From Eggerthella lenta DSM 2243 (GTDB lineage Bacteria > Actinomycetota > Coriobacteriia > Coriobacteriales > Eggerthellaceae): a stretch of DNA of 64,000 nt. The stretch covers positions 2,794,501-2,858,500 of the forward strand of contig NC_013204.1 in assembly GCF_000024265.1 (NCBI RefSeq). Reading direction: 5' to 3'. This document shows, piece by piece, positions 1 to 7,483 of this stretch. The translations under genes and the position numbers were made by a program. Within the stretch, counting starts at the first letter, position 1, and the number at the start of each line of letters is the position of its first letter. Under the pieces are notes generated by a model. It saw nothing but the letters and a program-made list of their open reading frames with translations. It did not search any database and was not told the DNA's origin.

Positions 1-254
1 GCCGCACTTACGAGGGCGACGAGGCCGATCTCCGCGAACGCCGCCTGCGCCGCCGCCAGCACGATGCCGAACGCCAGCACGAACACCACCACGGCGAACA
101 CGACGGCTCCGTTGCGCGAGGCGCGGCTGCGGTTGGTCACCGAGCGGATGCCGTCGGGGGCGCCGCGGCCGTCGGAATACGCGGGCATGGCGCCCGTCGA
201 GAACCCCGTCGGCCCGACGCCCGCTTCCGCGCCTGCTCGCTTGTCGCGTTTCAT
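1..254 (-). CDS. Slipin/SPFH protein, N-terminal fragment (module A)
   Basis: Only the first 84 codons are inside the window; the gene continues past the left edge. The ATG at 254 has an AGGGAG ribosome site about 9 bases upstream. The fragment has a charged N-terminus, an SRNGAV motif and then a long hydrophobic stretch. The same order opens the complete slipin at 10984-11955, which also carries SRNGAV before its membrane segments. It is the third gene of a minus-strand set with the DmsC-like protein (697-1680) and the GntR regulator (288-683). Slipins are membrane-anchored band-7 scaffold proteins. The SPFH domain itself is not visible here, so the call rests on paralogy and position. Confidence 0.6.
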   Translation of the reverse strand, partial: MKRDKRAGAEAGVGPTGFSTGAMPAYSDGRGAPDGIRSVTNRSRASRNGAVVFAVVVFVLAFGIVLAAAQAAFAEIGLVALVSA

Positions 255-287
255 CGTTCGATCTCCCTTCGCGTTCGGGCGCGGCCT

Positions 288-683
288 TTAGCCTGCGTCC
301 CGCTTGGTTTTCGCTTCGTTCAAGCTGAGCGCGAACTGCTGCTCGATGTCCTCCAGCGACATGCCCAGCTCGAAGCAGCGCTTGAGGTACTCGCTCGTGA
401 CGATCTCGGCCGTGGACGAGATGCTGACGCCCGGCTTGTCGGACACATCGAGGACAAACGCGCCCTGGCGGCGTTTGGACTGGATGTAGCCGTCCTGCTC
501 GAGGCTCATGTACACCTTGCTCACCGTGTTGTAGTTCACCTCGACGTCCGCGGCGAGGCCGCGCACGGTGGGCAGCTGGTCGCCCGGCTTGTAGTACCCC
601 GAGGTGATGAGGTAGATGAACCGGTTCTTCAGCTGCAGCCAGATGGGGATGCTGCTCTTCTCGTTTATCTCGAATAGGGCCAC
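288..683 (-). CDS. GntR-family regulator, YtrA type (module A)
   Basis: A 131-residue protein with an N-terminal winged helix (about residues 8-75) and a short helical tail, the size of YtrA-subfamily GntR repressors. Diagnostic stretches are IPIWLQLKNR, GDQLPTVRGLA and NYNTVSKVY. The longer open frame reaching 977 overlaps the upstream gene; the GTG at 683 gives a protein matching its paralogs at 10576-10977 and 33519-33998. It lies 13 bases after the DmsC-like gene and 33 bases before the slipin, so the three are probably one transcript. YtrA proteins usually bind short palindromes near their own promoter. A 17-bp palindrome at 1758-1774 upstream of the operon is the likely target (inference). 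Confidence 0.88.
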   Translation of the reverse strand: MALFEINEKSSIPIWLQLKNRFIYLITSGYYKPGDQLPTVRGLAADVEVNYNTVSKVYMSLEQDGYIQSKRRQGAFVLDVSDKPGVSISSTAEIVTSEYLKRCFELGMSLEDIEQQFALSLNEAKTKRDAG

Positions 684-696
684 GTGTCCGTTCTTT

Positions 697-1680
697 CTAT
701 TCCAATCGAAGTTCGAGCCCGGTCGGCTCGCCTTCGAACGTTTGCTCCGCCGCCGCGCCTTCCAGCGCGAGCTCGCGATGCGACCCCGCCTCGGCCAGGG
801 CGGTGCGCATGCTGAACCCGCCCACCAGCACGAGCACGGTCGCCACGGCCAGCCCCGTTCGGCACGCCTCGGAGAAGGAGCCGCGCGCTGACAGCACGCC
901 TTCCACCGCCAGCGGCACGACGAGCCCGCACAGCGCGAAGCCCACCCACCACCACAAAGCCAAGTCGCCCTCCGCAAGACGCTGGGCGGACGCGACCGCC
1001 CCCGGATGGTCGTCGGCGAGCGCGAACGCGACGAACAGCGCCGCGGCCGCGGCCTCCAGCACGACGATCAGGGCGTCGACGCGCGCGAGCATGCGGAAAA
1101 GCCATGCGGTGCCCGCGTCCGCCGGCGCGAAGTACGCCGCCAGCAGAAGCGCAGCCATGCCGCAGGAAAGCGACGACAGCAGGAACAGCACGGGCACAAG
1201 CGGAGAGCTCCACAAGGCCACCGCGCCCGTGTTCTGCAGCAGCAAACCGGTGTACAGCATGACCACGACGGCCACGACCGCAGCCGCGGCCTCGACGGCT
1301 CGGACCGCTCCGCGCGGCACGCTGGGCAGATAGGCGAACCGCACGGCCACCAGCAGCGCCGCGCATGCCGCCAGCCCCGCGAGCGCGTAGGTGCCCACCG
1401 TGAGAAACGAGAGCGAGGGCCGCAGCAAGAGCGAGGCGACGCGATCGATGCGCCCCAGGTCGAACAGCAAGAACAGCATGCCGAGCGCGAGCGCCGCGAA
1501 CCCGGCGAGCATGCCGACGGCCACCGTGCGCTCAAGCGGCGTCGCCTCCCCGATGCCGATGCGCGATGTATGCCCGAACGGGGCCTTCACCCACACGAGG
1601 TCGAGGATCGACGCAACCGCGATAGCGCCCGCGCCCGCGCCGCCGAGGAACAGATAGCCCACCGCCAAAACGCTGAACAT
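697..1680 (-). CDS. DmsC/NrfD-like integral membrane protein (module A)
   Basis: A 327-residue polytopic protein with about eight hydrophobic helices. It opens with MFSVLAVGYLFLGGAGAG, the N-terminal signature of NrfD/DmsC-type quinol-interacting anchor subunits of molybdoenzymes. The paralogs at 11968-12882 and 34000-34941 begin almost the same way and share LVPVLFLLSSLSCG-like and YTGLLLQ-like segments. It is the first gene of the module A operon. No catalytic or iron-sulfur subunit is adjacent to it inside the window. It could be a membrane anchor for a reductase encoded beyond the left edge, or a membrane sensor working with the slipin and regulator; the sequence alone does not decide this. 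Confidence 0.8.
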   Translation of the reverse strand: MFSVLAVGYLFLGGAGAGAIAVASILDLVWVKAPFGHTSRIGIGEATPLERTVAVGMLAGFAALALGMLFLLFDLGRIDRVASLLLRPSLSFLTVGTYALAGLAACAALLVAVRFAYLPSVPRGAVRAVEAAAAVVAVVVMLYTGLLLQNTGAVALWSSPLVPVLFLLSSLSCGMAALLLAAYFAPADAGTAWLFRMLARVDALIVVLEAAAAALFVAFALADDHPGAVASAQRLAEGDLALWWWVGFALCGLVVPLAVEGVLSARGSFSEACRTGLAVATVLVLVGGFSMRTALAEAGSHRELALEGAAAEQTFEGEPTGLELRLE

Positions 1681-1757
1681 CGTCCCCCTCCTTCGCCTTC
1701 CGCGCGCCCGAGCGCTTTTGCGCTGGGGTCAGTATCGCACAAAACGGAAGCGTTTGA

Positions 1758-1774
1758 TATGACAACGTGTCATA
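1758..1774. promoter_or_regulatory. Palindromic operator candidate upstream of module A
   Basis: TATGACA-ACG-TGTCATA is a perfect inverted repeat 78 bases before the start of the DmsC-like gene. The same TATGACA half-site occurs in the 41-bp palindrome at 31938-31978 and, as TATGAC, in the promoter of module C. It is the natural candidate binding site for the module A GntR protein. Confidence 0.55.
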
Positions 1775-1944
1775 CGCGGGGCGGGTCGCGCCAGTCGGCG
1801 GCCGCCCTTCCCCGCTGCGTGCCGGGCGCATGGCGAAGCCCTGACAGGTTCCGCACAAAAAGCGGCCGCGCGCCGGGATTACGGACCTCCCCGGCCATAC
1901 TTGGCGAATCGACGGAATCATTCCCGCAAGAAAGGCGACGGCTC

Positions 1945-2619
1945 ATGGCGAAATGGATGGACCTGCGCCACACCTACAACCTCAAAGGCAAGCTGCTGTT
2001 CTCGTGCCTCGGCATCGTGTGCATCGCGCTGGGCACCACGGTGTGCCGCGTGGGAAACGTGGGCGTCGACCCGTTCACCGCTATGAACCTGGGGTTCAGC
2101 GCGCGCGTGGGCATGGACTTCGGCACGTTCCAGCTGCTAGTGAACCTGGCGATCTTGGCAGCGGTGTTCGCGCTGGACAAGTACCAGATAGGCCTGGGCA
2201 CGCTCATCAACATGGTGGGCGTAGGCTACCTCATCGAGCTGTTCACGTGGCTGCTCGGCTTTCTGCCGAAGTTCGAAGGCCTGGTCAGCGCAGGCGTTCA
2301 TCTGGCCATCGGCACGCTGCTGTTCACGCTGGGCGTGTCGCTGTACCTGAAGACGCGCATGGGCGTGGCGCCCATCGACGCCGTCGCGCCCATCGCCGCC
2401 GAACGCCTGCCCTTCTCGTACACGGCGTGCCGCATGACGCAGGACATCTCCGTGACCGTCCTGGCGGTGCTGGCGGGCGGACCCATCGGCGTGTTCACCG
2501 TGATCGCCGCGTTCTTCACCGGACCGTTGATCACGGCGTGGAATCGGTTCGCCACGCTGCCGCTGTACCGCCGCTTCGGAATTCTGAACCGCGAGGAGCT
2601 GGCGGAGGAGCGCTCATGA
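1945..2619 (+). CDS. YczE/YyaS/YitT-type membrane protein
   Basis: A 224-residue protein with five or six predicted membrane helices. It carries the GVDPFTAMNLGFS and MGVAPIDAV segments seen in YczE-like proteins, where a small loop motif repeats in the two halves of the protein. The ATG at 1945 follows AAGAAAGG at a good distance. Its stop overlaps the start of the lactonase-like gene (ATGA at 2616-2619), so the two are co-translated. The family is of unknown or permease-like function. It is transcribed away from module A, and the 260-base gap between them holds both promoters. Confidence 0.8.
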   Translation: MAKWMDLRHTYNLKGKLLFSCLGIVCIALGTTVCRVGNVGVDPFTAMNLGFSARVGMDFGTFQLLVNLAILAAVFALDKYQIGLGTLINMVGVGYLIELFTWLLGFLPKFEGLVSAGVHLAIGTLLFTLGVSLYLKTRMGVAPIDAVAPIAAERLPFSYTACRMTQDISVTVLAVLAGGPIGVFTVIAAFFTGPLITAWNRFATLPLYRRFGILNREELAEERS

Positions 2620-3674
2620 GCGCCGATGCCGCTCCCGCCCTGCGGCGGCTGTTCGTCGGCAGCTACACCGACGGCGCCGATCGCGGCGGTATCCGCACGA
2701 TCGCGTTCGACGAAAGCGGCGACGAGGCGCACGTCGTGCGCGCGGACAGCTGCGGGGCGAACCCAACCTATCTGGCGCAGCGCGGATCGCTGCTGTTCGC
2801 CGCTCACGAGCTGGACTCCTGCGGGCGGATGGCCGCCTACGCCATCGAGCCGGACGGCTCGCTGACCTGCCGCGGAGCGTGCACGGCGCCCTACGATGCG
2901 GGCACGTGCTTCGTGCTGCCCGATCCGAACGGACGCAACCTCTTCGGGGCGAACTACTTGAGCGGATCCGTCGCCTGCTGCGCGCTGCTGGACGACGGGC
3001 GTCTGGCGGCGGGCGTGCCGTCGCGGCGCCACGAAGGGCGCGGTCTGCGGGACGATCGGCAGGAGGGGCCCCATGTGCACTCGCTGAGCTTCGTGCCGGG
3101 AACGCGGCTGCTGGTCGCCGTGGACCTGGGGCTCGACGCGCTTGTGATCTACCAGGTTGACGCGTGCGGAATGCTCGCGCCGACGGCTGCGGAAACCGTG
3201 CGCGTGCCGGCAGGGTCGGGGCCGCGCATGGTGGCGTACCACCCGCGTCTGCCGATGGCCGCGCTGGTGAACGAGCTGGCGTGCGACGTGCTGGTGTTCC
3301 GGATCGACGAAGGCGGGCTGCATTGGCGGATCGTCGAGCAGCTGAGTCTGCCGCAGGCGCCAAGCGGCGACGCGCTGGCGGCGCATATCGCGTTCTCGCC
3401 CGACGGGCGGCAACTGTACGCGTCGGTGCGCGGAAGCGACCAGCTGGTCGTCTTCCCGGTGGACGACCAAGGACGGGTTGCGGGGCGCTGCGACGTTGCG
3501 TCCGGAGGGAAGGGGCCGCGGCACTTTTCGCCGTCGCCCGACGGGCGCTTTCTGGCCGTCGCCAACCTCGCGAGCGACGACGTGCGCCTGTTCGAACGCG
3601 ATGCCGACGGGATGCTGCGAGCGGTCGCGTGCGTGGACGTGCCACAACCGGCGTGCGTCATCTGGAACGCGTAA
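2616..3674 (+). CDS. Lactonase-fold beta-propeller protein (6-phosphogluconolactonase-like)
   Basis: A 352-residue cytosolic protein without a signal peptide. It has repeated propeller-blade segments, for example FVGSYTDGADRGGI at the start, GPHVHSLSFVPG-like in the middle, and GKGPRHFSPSPDGRFLAVAN near the end. These match the lactonase/YbhE family (seven-bladed propeller), which includes 6-phosphogluconolactonases as well as proteins of unknown substrate. It overlaps the YczE-like gene by four bases. The family assignment is firm; the substrate is not, and no other pentose-phosphate gene lies nearby. Confidence 0.82.
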   Translation: MSADAAPALRRLFVGSYTDGADRGGIRTIAFDESGDEAHVVRADSCGANPTYLAQRGSLLFAAHELDSCGRMAAYAIEPDGSLTCRGACTAPYDAGTCFVLPDPNGRNLFGANYLSGSVACCALLDDGRLAAGVPSRRHEGRGLRDDRQEGPHVHSLSFVPGTRLLVAVDLGLDALVIYQVDACGMLAPTAAETVRVPAGSGPRMVAYHPRLPMAALVNELACDVLVFRIDEGGLHWRIVEQLSLPQAPSGDALAAHIAFSPDGRQLYASVRGSDQLVVFPVDDQGRVAGRCDVASGGKGPRHFSPSPDGRFLAVANLASDDVRLFERDADGMLRAVACVDVPQPACVIWNA

Positions 3675-3760
3675 GCCGCGAGCGGCGGCCACACAACGGA
3701 CGACCAAAACGCGCCAAATACTTCGCGCTTTCAACGCACGTGCGATTGCGTCGGCAGAAT

Positions 3761-3893
3761 ATGGCAGAAAATCACGGACTGGGCACGACATAGGCCGACA
3801 TCGAGATGCTTTACCAGGGATTTCCGCGTTATCAGGCTTCTTCGAAGCCACGAAGCACCCCGATCTGCGCCTGAACCGTGAATCTCTACCGGA
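3761..3893. repeat. Imperfect inverted-repeat element, copy 1
   Basis: The left arm (3761-3785, containing CAGAAAATCACGG) and right arm (3866-3893, containing CCGTGAATCTCTACCGG) are near-complementary. The same arm sequence occurs as an inverted pair at 17380-17404 and 17505-17531 beside the IS256-type element. The interior (about 80 bases) has no gene. It may be a degenerate miniature transposable element or dispersed intergenic repeat. The rest of the 3675-4048 gap holds only the inverted repeat at 3968-4006. Confidence 0.5.
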
Positions 3894-3967
3894 TTTCGCC
3901 GCCTCGACCGAACGCGAGACGAAGCGGCCGAACAGCCGGTTACCAATACAGTCATTTTTTGTCACAC

Positions 3968-4006
3968 CTCTGACCAGGTAATATACATTGTTTTACCTGG
4001 TCAGAG
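3968..4006. terminator. Perfect 14-bp inverted repeat between convergent genes
   Basis: CTCTGACCAGGTAA (3968-3981) and its exact complement (3993-4006) are separated by 11 bases. They lie between the ends of the lactonase-like gene (plus) and the TorD gene of operon 1 (minus). A stable hairpin in this place fits a bidirectional terminator, but neither side has a clear T-run directly after the stem, so factor-independent termination is not certain. Confidence 0.5.
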
Positions 4007-4048
4007 ACTCGCAGCAAGATGGCTGGAATCGGCCGGTTTGGCAACGTC

Positions 4049-4747
4049 CTACCCGACGAGCGCCCCCAAGTAGGCCGCCGCCGCGCGGTAGAAGGGATGG
4101 CGCGCCTCGGCGGCCAGGCGCTCGGCGAAGGCTGGCATCCAGGCTTGGGCGTGCCCGGAGAGGAAGGTCTCGTAGGCGGCGGCCGGGCTCCCTCCAGGGA
4201 GGCCGGCGCCGTCCGGGGCGCCCTCGGAAGCCGGGGCTCCGGCCGCGCGCAGGGCCAGGCGCTCCAGGAGCTCGCATTCCGTGGCGACGTGGTCGAGGGG
4301 CTCGTTGGTGCCCTCGGGGCGGCCGAGGCCGCAGGAGCGCATGAAGCGCTCTACCTCCATGGAGCGGGGGTTCACGAACAGAAGCGGCTGCACCCCGTCG
4401 GCCTCGGCGGCCCACACGCCCTCGTAGGGCGAGCAGGCGGGCTCGGGCGCCCCGACGAACAGGCGCGTGGCCTCCGGGCGCAGGGCGCGCAGGAGCGCGT
4501 CGGCGCCCGCGGCGGCCTCGGCGCCGGCCGCGCGGGCGGCGGGAGGGCCTGCGGGATCGCCCGCCGCCGCGGGGACCTCCGCGGGCAGGCCCAGCGCGGC
4601 CAGGATCTCCCCCGCCGCCTCGTCCCACTCGCCGCCCGCCGCGGCTTCGGCCAGCTCCGCGTCCGGGTAGCGCAGGCTCAGCGCCGCGAGCTCCCAGGCG
4701 GCGGCGCGGGCTTGCCAGACGCTCGCGTCCGCAACTTCATTTCCCAT
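4049..4747 (-). CDS. TorD/DmsD-family chaperone for molybdoenzyme 1
   Basis: A 232-residue alpha-helical cytosolic protein, the usual TorD length. It has the family segments TRLFVGAPEPACSPYEGVW and EPLDHVATECELLERLA, then a C-terminal H-x3-W-x-P-x-FA-like region. TorD proteins bind the Tat signal of a molybdoenzyme and hold it until cofactor insertion. It is the last gene of operon 1 and overlaps the DUF4405 gene by 11 bases, so its client is almost certainly the catalytic subunit at 7483-10002. The first half contains a long Ala/Gly/Pro-rich insert (about residues 55-80). Confidence 0.87.
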   Translation of the reverse strand: MGNEVADASVWQARAAAWELAALSLRYPDAELAEAAAGGEWDEAAGEILAALGLPAEVPAAAGDPAGPPAARAAGAEAAAGADALLRALRPEATRLFVGAPEPACSPYEGVWAAEADGVQPLLFVNPRSMEVERFMRSCGLGRPEGTNEPLDHVATECELLERLALRAAGAPASEGAPDGAGLPGGSPAAAYETFLSGHAQAWMPAFAERLAAEARHPFYRAAAAYLGALVG

Positions 4748-5186
4748 GACGTTCCCCTTTCCCGTTCTTGAAGAAACCGGCCAGCCAGCGCCAATGCGCC
4801 ACGACGTGCACGAGCAGCAGCGCGAGCAGCGCCTTCGCCGCGATCGCGTGCAGCGGATCCCAGAAGTAGTAGCCGTCCGCGTACAGCCCCAGCGCCGGCA
4901 GCACTGCGCCCGACACCATGATCCCCGATACCGTCACCGTCATGAACGCGGCGACGATGAGAAGGTCGAGCGCAAGGTTCCCCGTCCGCGCCCACGAAGG
5001 CCGCGCGAACGCAGACCTGACCGCCTCGACGGCCCAGTCGACATGCATCGCGGCATGCGCGAAGAACACGACCAGCACGCCGAGACCCAGCCATTCGTGG
5101 ATGCCGATGCCCGTGAGAGCCGGGCTCGCCGCGACCAGGTAAACCAGCAAGCACGCCGCATCGACGGCGAGAAGCTTCCTATCCAT
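4737..5186 (-). CDS. DUF4405-type b-cytochrome-like membrane protein
   Basis: A 149-residue protein with four hydrophobic helices. Histidines at about 30, 44, 48, 113, 127 and 131 are placed in or near helices, the pattern expected for a small membrane cytochrome b (DUF4405). It lies 6 bases after the cytochrome-like gene and overlaps TorD. Inference: it passes electrons between the quinone pool or NrfD and the small putative cytochrome c encoded just upstream. Heme binding is suggested only by the histidine spacing. Confidence 0.72.
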   Translation of the reverse strand: MDRKLLAVDAACLLVYLVAASPALTGIGIHEWLGLGVLVVFFAHAAMHVDWAVEAVRSAFARPSWARTGNLALDLLIVAAFMTVTVSGIMVSGAVLPALGLYADGYYFWDPLHAIAAKALLALLLVHVVAHWRWLAGFFKNGKGERHGK

Positions 5187-5192
5187 ACGGCA

Positions 5193-5549
5193 TCACCCCA
5201 CCTTCCGCACGATCAGCACAAGGCCCACGACCAAGGCCACGGGCGCAAGCACCCACAGGTTCAGGCTCGCGTCGGACGCCTGGTAATAGCGCGTGGCCAG
5301 CGTGTCCCACGCATGACACTCGGTCGAGGCGCACGACGCCTCCGGGCACGTCATCTCGTGGACGCCGTCGGGCTCGGGCACGTCGTCGAAGCCGTGGCAC
5401 GACCCCGACGCGCACCCGACGGCCGGGCAGGGGGAATCGGCCTCGATCGGCCGCACCCCCGTCGCAGGCTCGGCCGCGGCACCCGCCGCGAGCACGCACG
5501 CGCCCGCAAGCAGGAAGGCGACAAGCGTCACGAGCAGTTTCTTGAACAT
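5193..5549 (-). CDS. Small membrane-anchored putative diheme cytochrome c
   Basis: A 118-residue protein with an N-terminal signal peptide (about 1-26) and a C-terminal membrane helix (97-114). The exported middle carries two copies of an unusual motif: C41-x4-C46-x4-C51-H52 and C68-x4-C73-x4-C78-H79. Each ends in a CX4CH, a spacing known for some hemes of cytochrome c3, here with an extra upstream cysteine. It sits in operon 1 between NrfD and the DUF4405 protein. An electron-transfer role to the Tat-exported reductase is likely. Binding of another metal instead of heme is possible. Confidence 0.65.
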   Translation of the reverse strand: MFKKLLVTLVAFLLAGACVLAAGAAAEPATGVRPIEADSPCPAVGCASGSCHGFDDVPEPDGVHEMTCPEASCASTECHAWDTLATRYYQASDASLNLWVLAPVALVVGLVLIVRKVG

Positions 5550-5611
5550 GGCTTCACCTCGTCAGACAAGGAAGGAGCGCGCGAAGCCGCGCTCCTTCCG
5601 AAGCGTCCGCG

Positions 5612-6838
5612 TCAGCGGTCATGATCAACCGGCTTGAGCGGCAGGTACTTGAGGCCCAGCAGCAGGAGCAGGGCGCCCAGGCCGACCACGCCCAGCACGA
5701 TGCCGAACTCGATCGGCGTCGGCCAATACACCATGCCCTGGTAGGCGCCTGTCATGCCGGTAGCCCAGTCGGTCACCGTGTACTGCGTCATGGGACCGGC
5801 GTAGTCCAGGTTCGGGATCTGGAACCCACCCACCAGCAGCTGCGCGCGCTTGCAGAAGATGCCGACAATGGCCAGCAGGCTGGCGACCACGACGAGCGGG
5901 TCCGTGCGCAGCTTCGGCGTGAAGCACACCGCGGCGCACAGCGCGCAGCCGACGACCTCGACCCAGAAGAACGGGGCGAGCGGGCCGGTTGCGAGCATGG
6001 CGACGATCTCGGAGCCCGAGCCGCCCGGGAAGCCGGCGGTCAGCAGGTCACAGCCGAAGAAGTACAGGTCGACGACGACGAACGCGCCCAGCATCTTGAC
6101 GAGCTTGACGACGTTGGCCTGATCGAGCTCGAGGTACCCGGCCTTGCGCAGCGCGATGACCACCACGAGCACCAGCGCCACGCCGCACACCAGCGCCGAG
6201 GACACGAACCAGGGCGCGAGCAGGGCGGTGTGCCAGAACTCGTGGGCCTGCTGCAGCCCGAAGATCCAAGCCGTCACCGAGTGCACGAGCACGGCGGTGA
6301 CCAGCGCGACGACCGAGATCACGCGCAGGGCTTTCTCCGACACCTTGCCCGCCTCGGCGCGCAGCGTCGCCCACAGGTACACGACGGACAGGATGAGGTA
6401 GATCGAGATGACCGCGATGTCCCACATGAGCGGGCTGCCCAGGTTCGAGTACGCGAACAGCTCCCACAGGCGAAGCGGCTGGCCGAGGTCGATCACCACG
6501 AAGCCCACGGCCAGCACCGTGCAGCAGATGGACGTCCACACGGCGATCTTCGAGATGCCGCCGAAGCCCTTCATGCCGAAGGCGCGCGGCACCGAGCTGA
6601 TGATCAGGCCGCCGGCCGACAGACCCACGAGGAACATGAACATAGTGATGTAGAGGCCCCACGAGTCGAAGTTGCGCATACCCGTTTGGACGAGGCCGCC
6701 GGAGAGCTGCATGCCCCAGAGGGCCAGCCCCGCGACGGTGACGACCGCCGCCACGACGATGCCGATGTTGAGCCCCTTGCCCCCGAATCTGGCAGCAGGA
6801 GCCTTGGCGGCAGGCGCCGCCTGAGTGTTCTCAGACAT
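5612..6838 (-). CDS. NrfD/PsrC-type quinol-interacting membrane subunit, operon 1
   Basis: A 408-residue protein with about ten membrane helices. It carries NrfD-family segments such as WGLYITMFMFLVGLSAGGLI, HSVTAWIFGLQQAHEFWHTALLAPWF and a conserved KRAQLLVGGFQIP. It anchors the iron-sulfur subunit and exchanges electrons with menaquinol. The ATG at 6838 follows AGAAAGGGAG. It lies 18 bases after the 4Fe-4S gene and 62 bases before the cytochrome gene. It is clearly paralogous to the NrfD of operon 2 (27521-28741). Confidence 0.9.
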   Translation of the reverse strand: MSENTQAAPAAKAPAARFGGKGLNIGIVVAAVVTVAGLALWGMQLSGGLVQTGMRNFDSWGLYITMFMFLVGLSAGGLIISSVPRAFGMKGFGGISKIAVWTSICCTVLAVGFVVIDLGQPLRLWELFAYSNLGSPLMWDIAVISIYLILSVVYLWATLRAEAGKVSEKALRVISVVALVTAVLVHSVTAWIFGLQQAHEFWHTALLAPWFVSSALVCGVALVLVVVIALRKAGYLELDQANVVKLVKMLGAFVVVDLYFFGCDLLTAGFPGGSGSEIVAMLATGPLAPFFWVEVVGCALCAAVCFTPKLRTDPLVVVASLLAIVGIFCKRAQLLVGGFQIPNLDYAGPMTQYTVTDWATGMTGAYQGMVYWPTPIEFGIVLGVVGLGALLLLLGLKYLPLKPVDHDR

Positions 6839-6856
6839 TTCATTCTCCCTTTCTGC

Positions 6857-7483
6857 TTAAACGAGGTAGTAGACGGAGGGGTTCGTGCCGCGCTCGGGCA
6901 AAAGCTGCTTATGGGCGCGTTCGCGAAGAAGGCGCGACACCTCGGATTCGGGATCGTTGAAATCGCCGAAGAAGCGCACCCGTCCGGGACATACCTCCAC
7001 GCAAGCCGGCTGCAAACCCTTCGCCAGCCGATGCCAGCACATCGTGCACTTCTCCACCACGTGCTTCTGATGCGTCGCCACGTCGGCATCGCCCATAGCA
7101 TGGCCGATCGCATGCTTCGGCTCTTCCCAGTTGAACGAGCGAACGCCCGTGTACGGACACGCCGACATGCACATGCGGCAACCGATGCACTTATCGTAGT
7201 CCTGACGAACCGCACCGGTTTCAGGATCTTTGTACGTTGCTCCAACAGGGCACACCTTCACGCACGCAGGATTCTCGCAATGCTGGCACGCAACAGCGAT
7301 ATTCTCCATCGTCAAATTCGGGTATGCTCCCGCCGGAGTGTCGGGATTGTCCCCGCCATCCGTCAAGATGCGGTTCCACCAAACACCGTCAGGCAAGTTG
7401 TTCTCCACTTTGCACGCCACCGCACACGAAGCGCAGGCAACGCACCCTTTCATATCTATGACCATACCCAGCCGCTCGGCCAT
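6857..7483 (-). CDS. Four-cluster 4Fe-4S electron-transfer subunit, operon 1
   Basis: A 208-residue DmsB/NrfC-like protein with four cysteine clusters: CVACASCAVAC near the start, CQHCENPACVKVCP, CIGCRMCMSACP, and CTMCWH...CVEVCP. It carries electrons between NrfD and the catalytic subunit. Its ATG overlaps the stop of the catalytic gene (TAATG at 7483), so the two are translationally coupled. It has no signal peptide of its own and would be exported together with the Tat substrate. Confidence 0.93.
   Translation of the reverse strand: MAERLGMVIDMKGCVACASCAVACKVENNLPDGVWWNRILTDGGDNPDTPAGAYPNLTMENIAVACQHCENPACVKVCPVGATYKDPETGAVRQDYDKCIGCRMCMSACPYTGVRSFNWEEPKHAIGHAMGDADVATHQKHVVEKCTMCWHRLAKGLQPACVEVCPGRVRFFGDFNDPESEVSRLLRERAHKQLLPERGTNPSVYYLV

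Noticed and set aside
2298-3965. 555-codon minus-strand open frame opposite the YczE-like and lactonase-like genes
   Set aside because: High GC keeps stops rare on the opposite strand. Its translation is Arg/Pro-rich without motifs, while the plus strand encodes two clear families with good starts.
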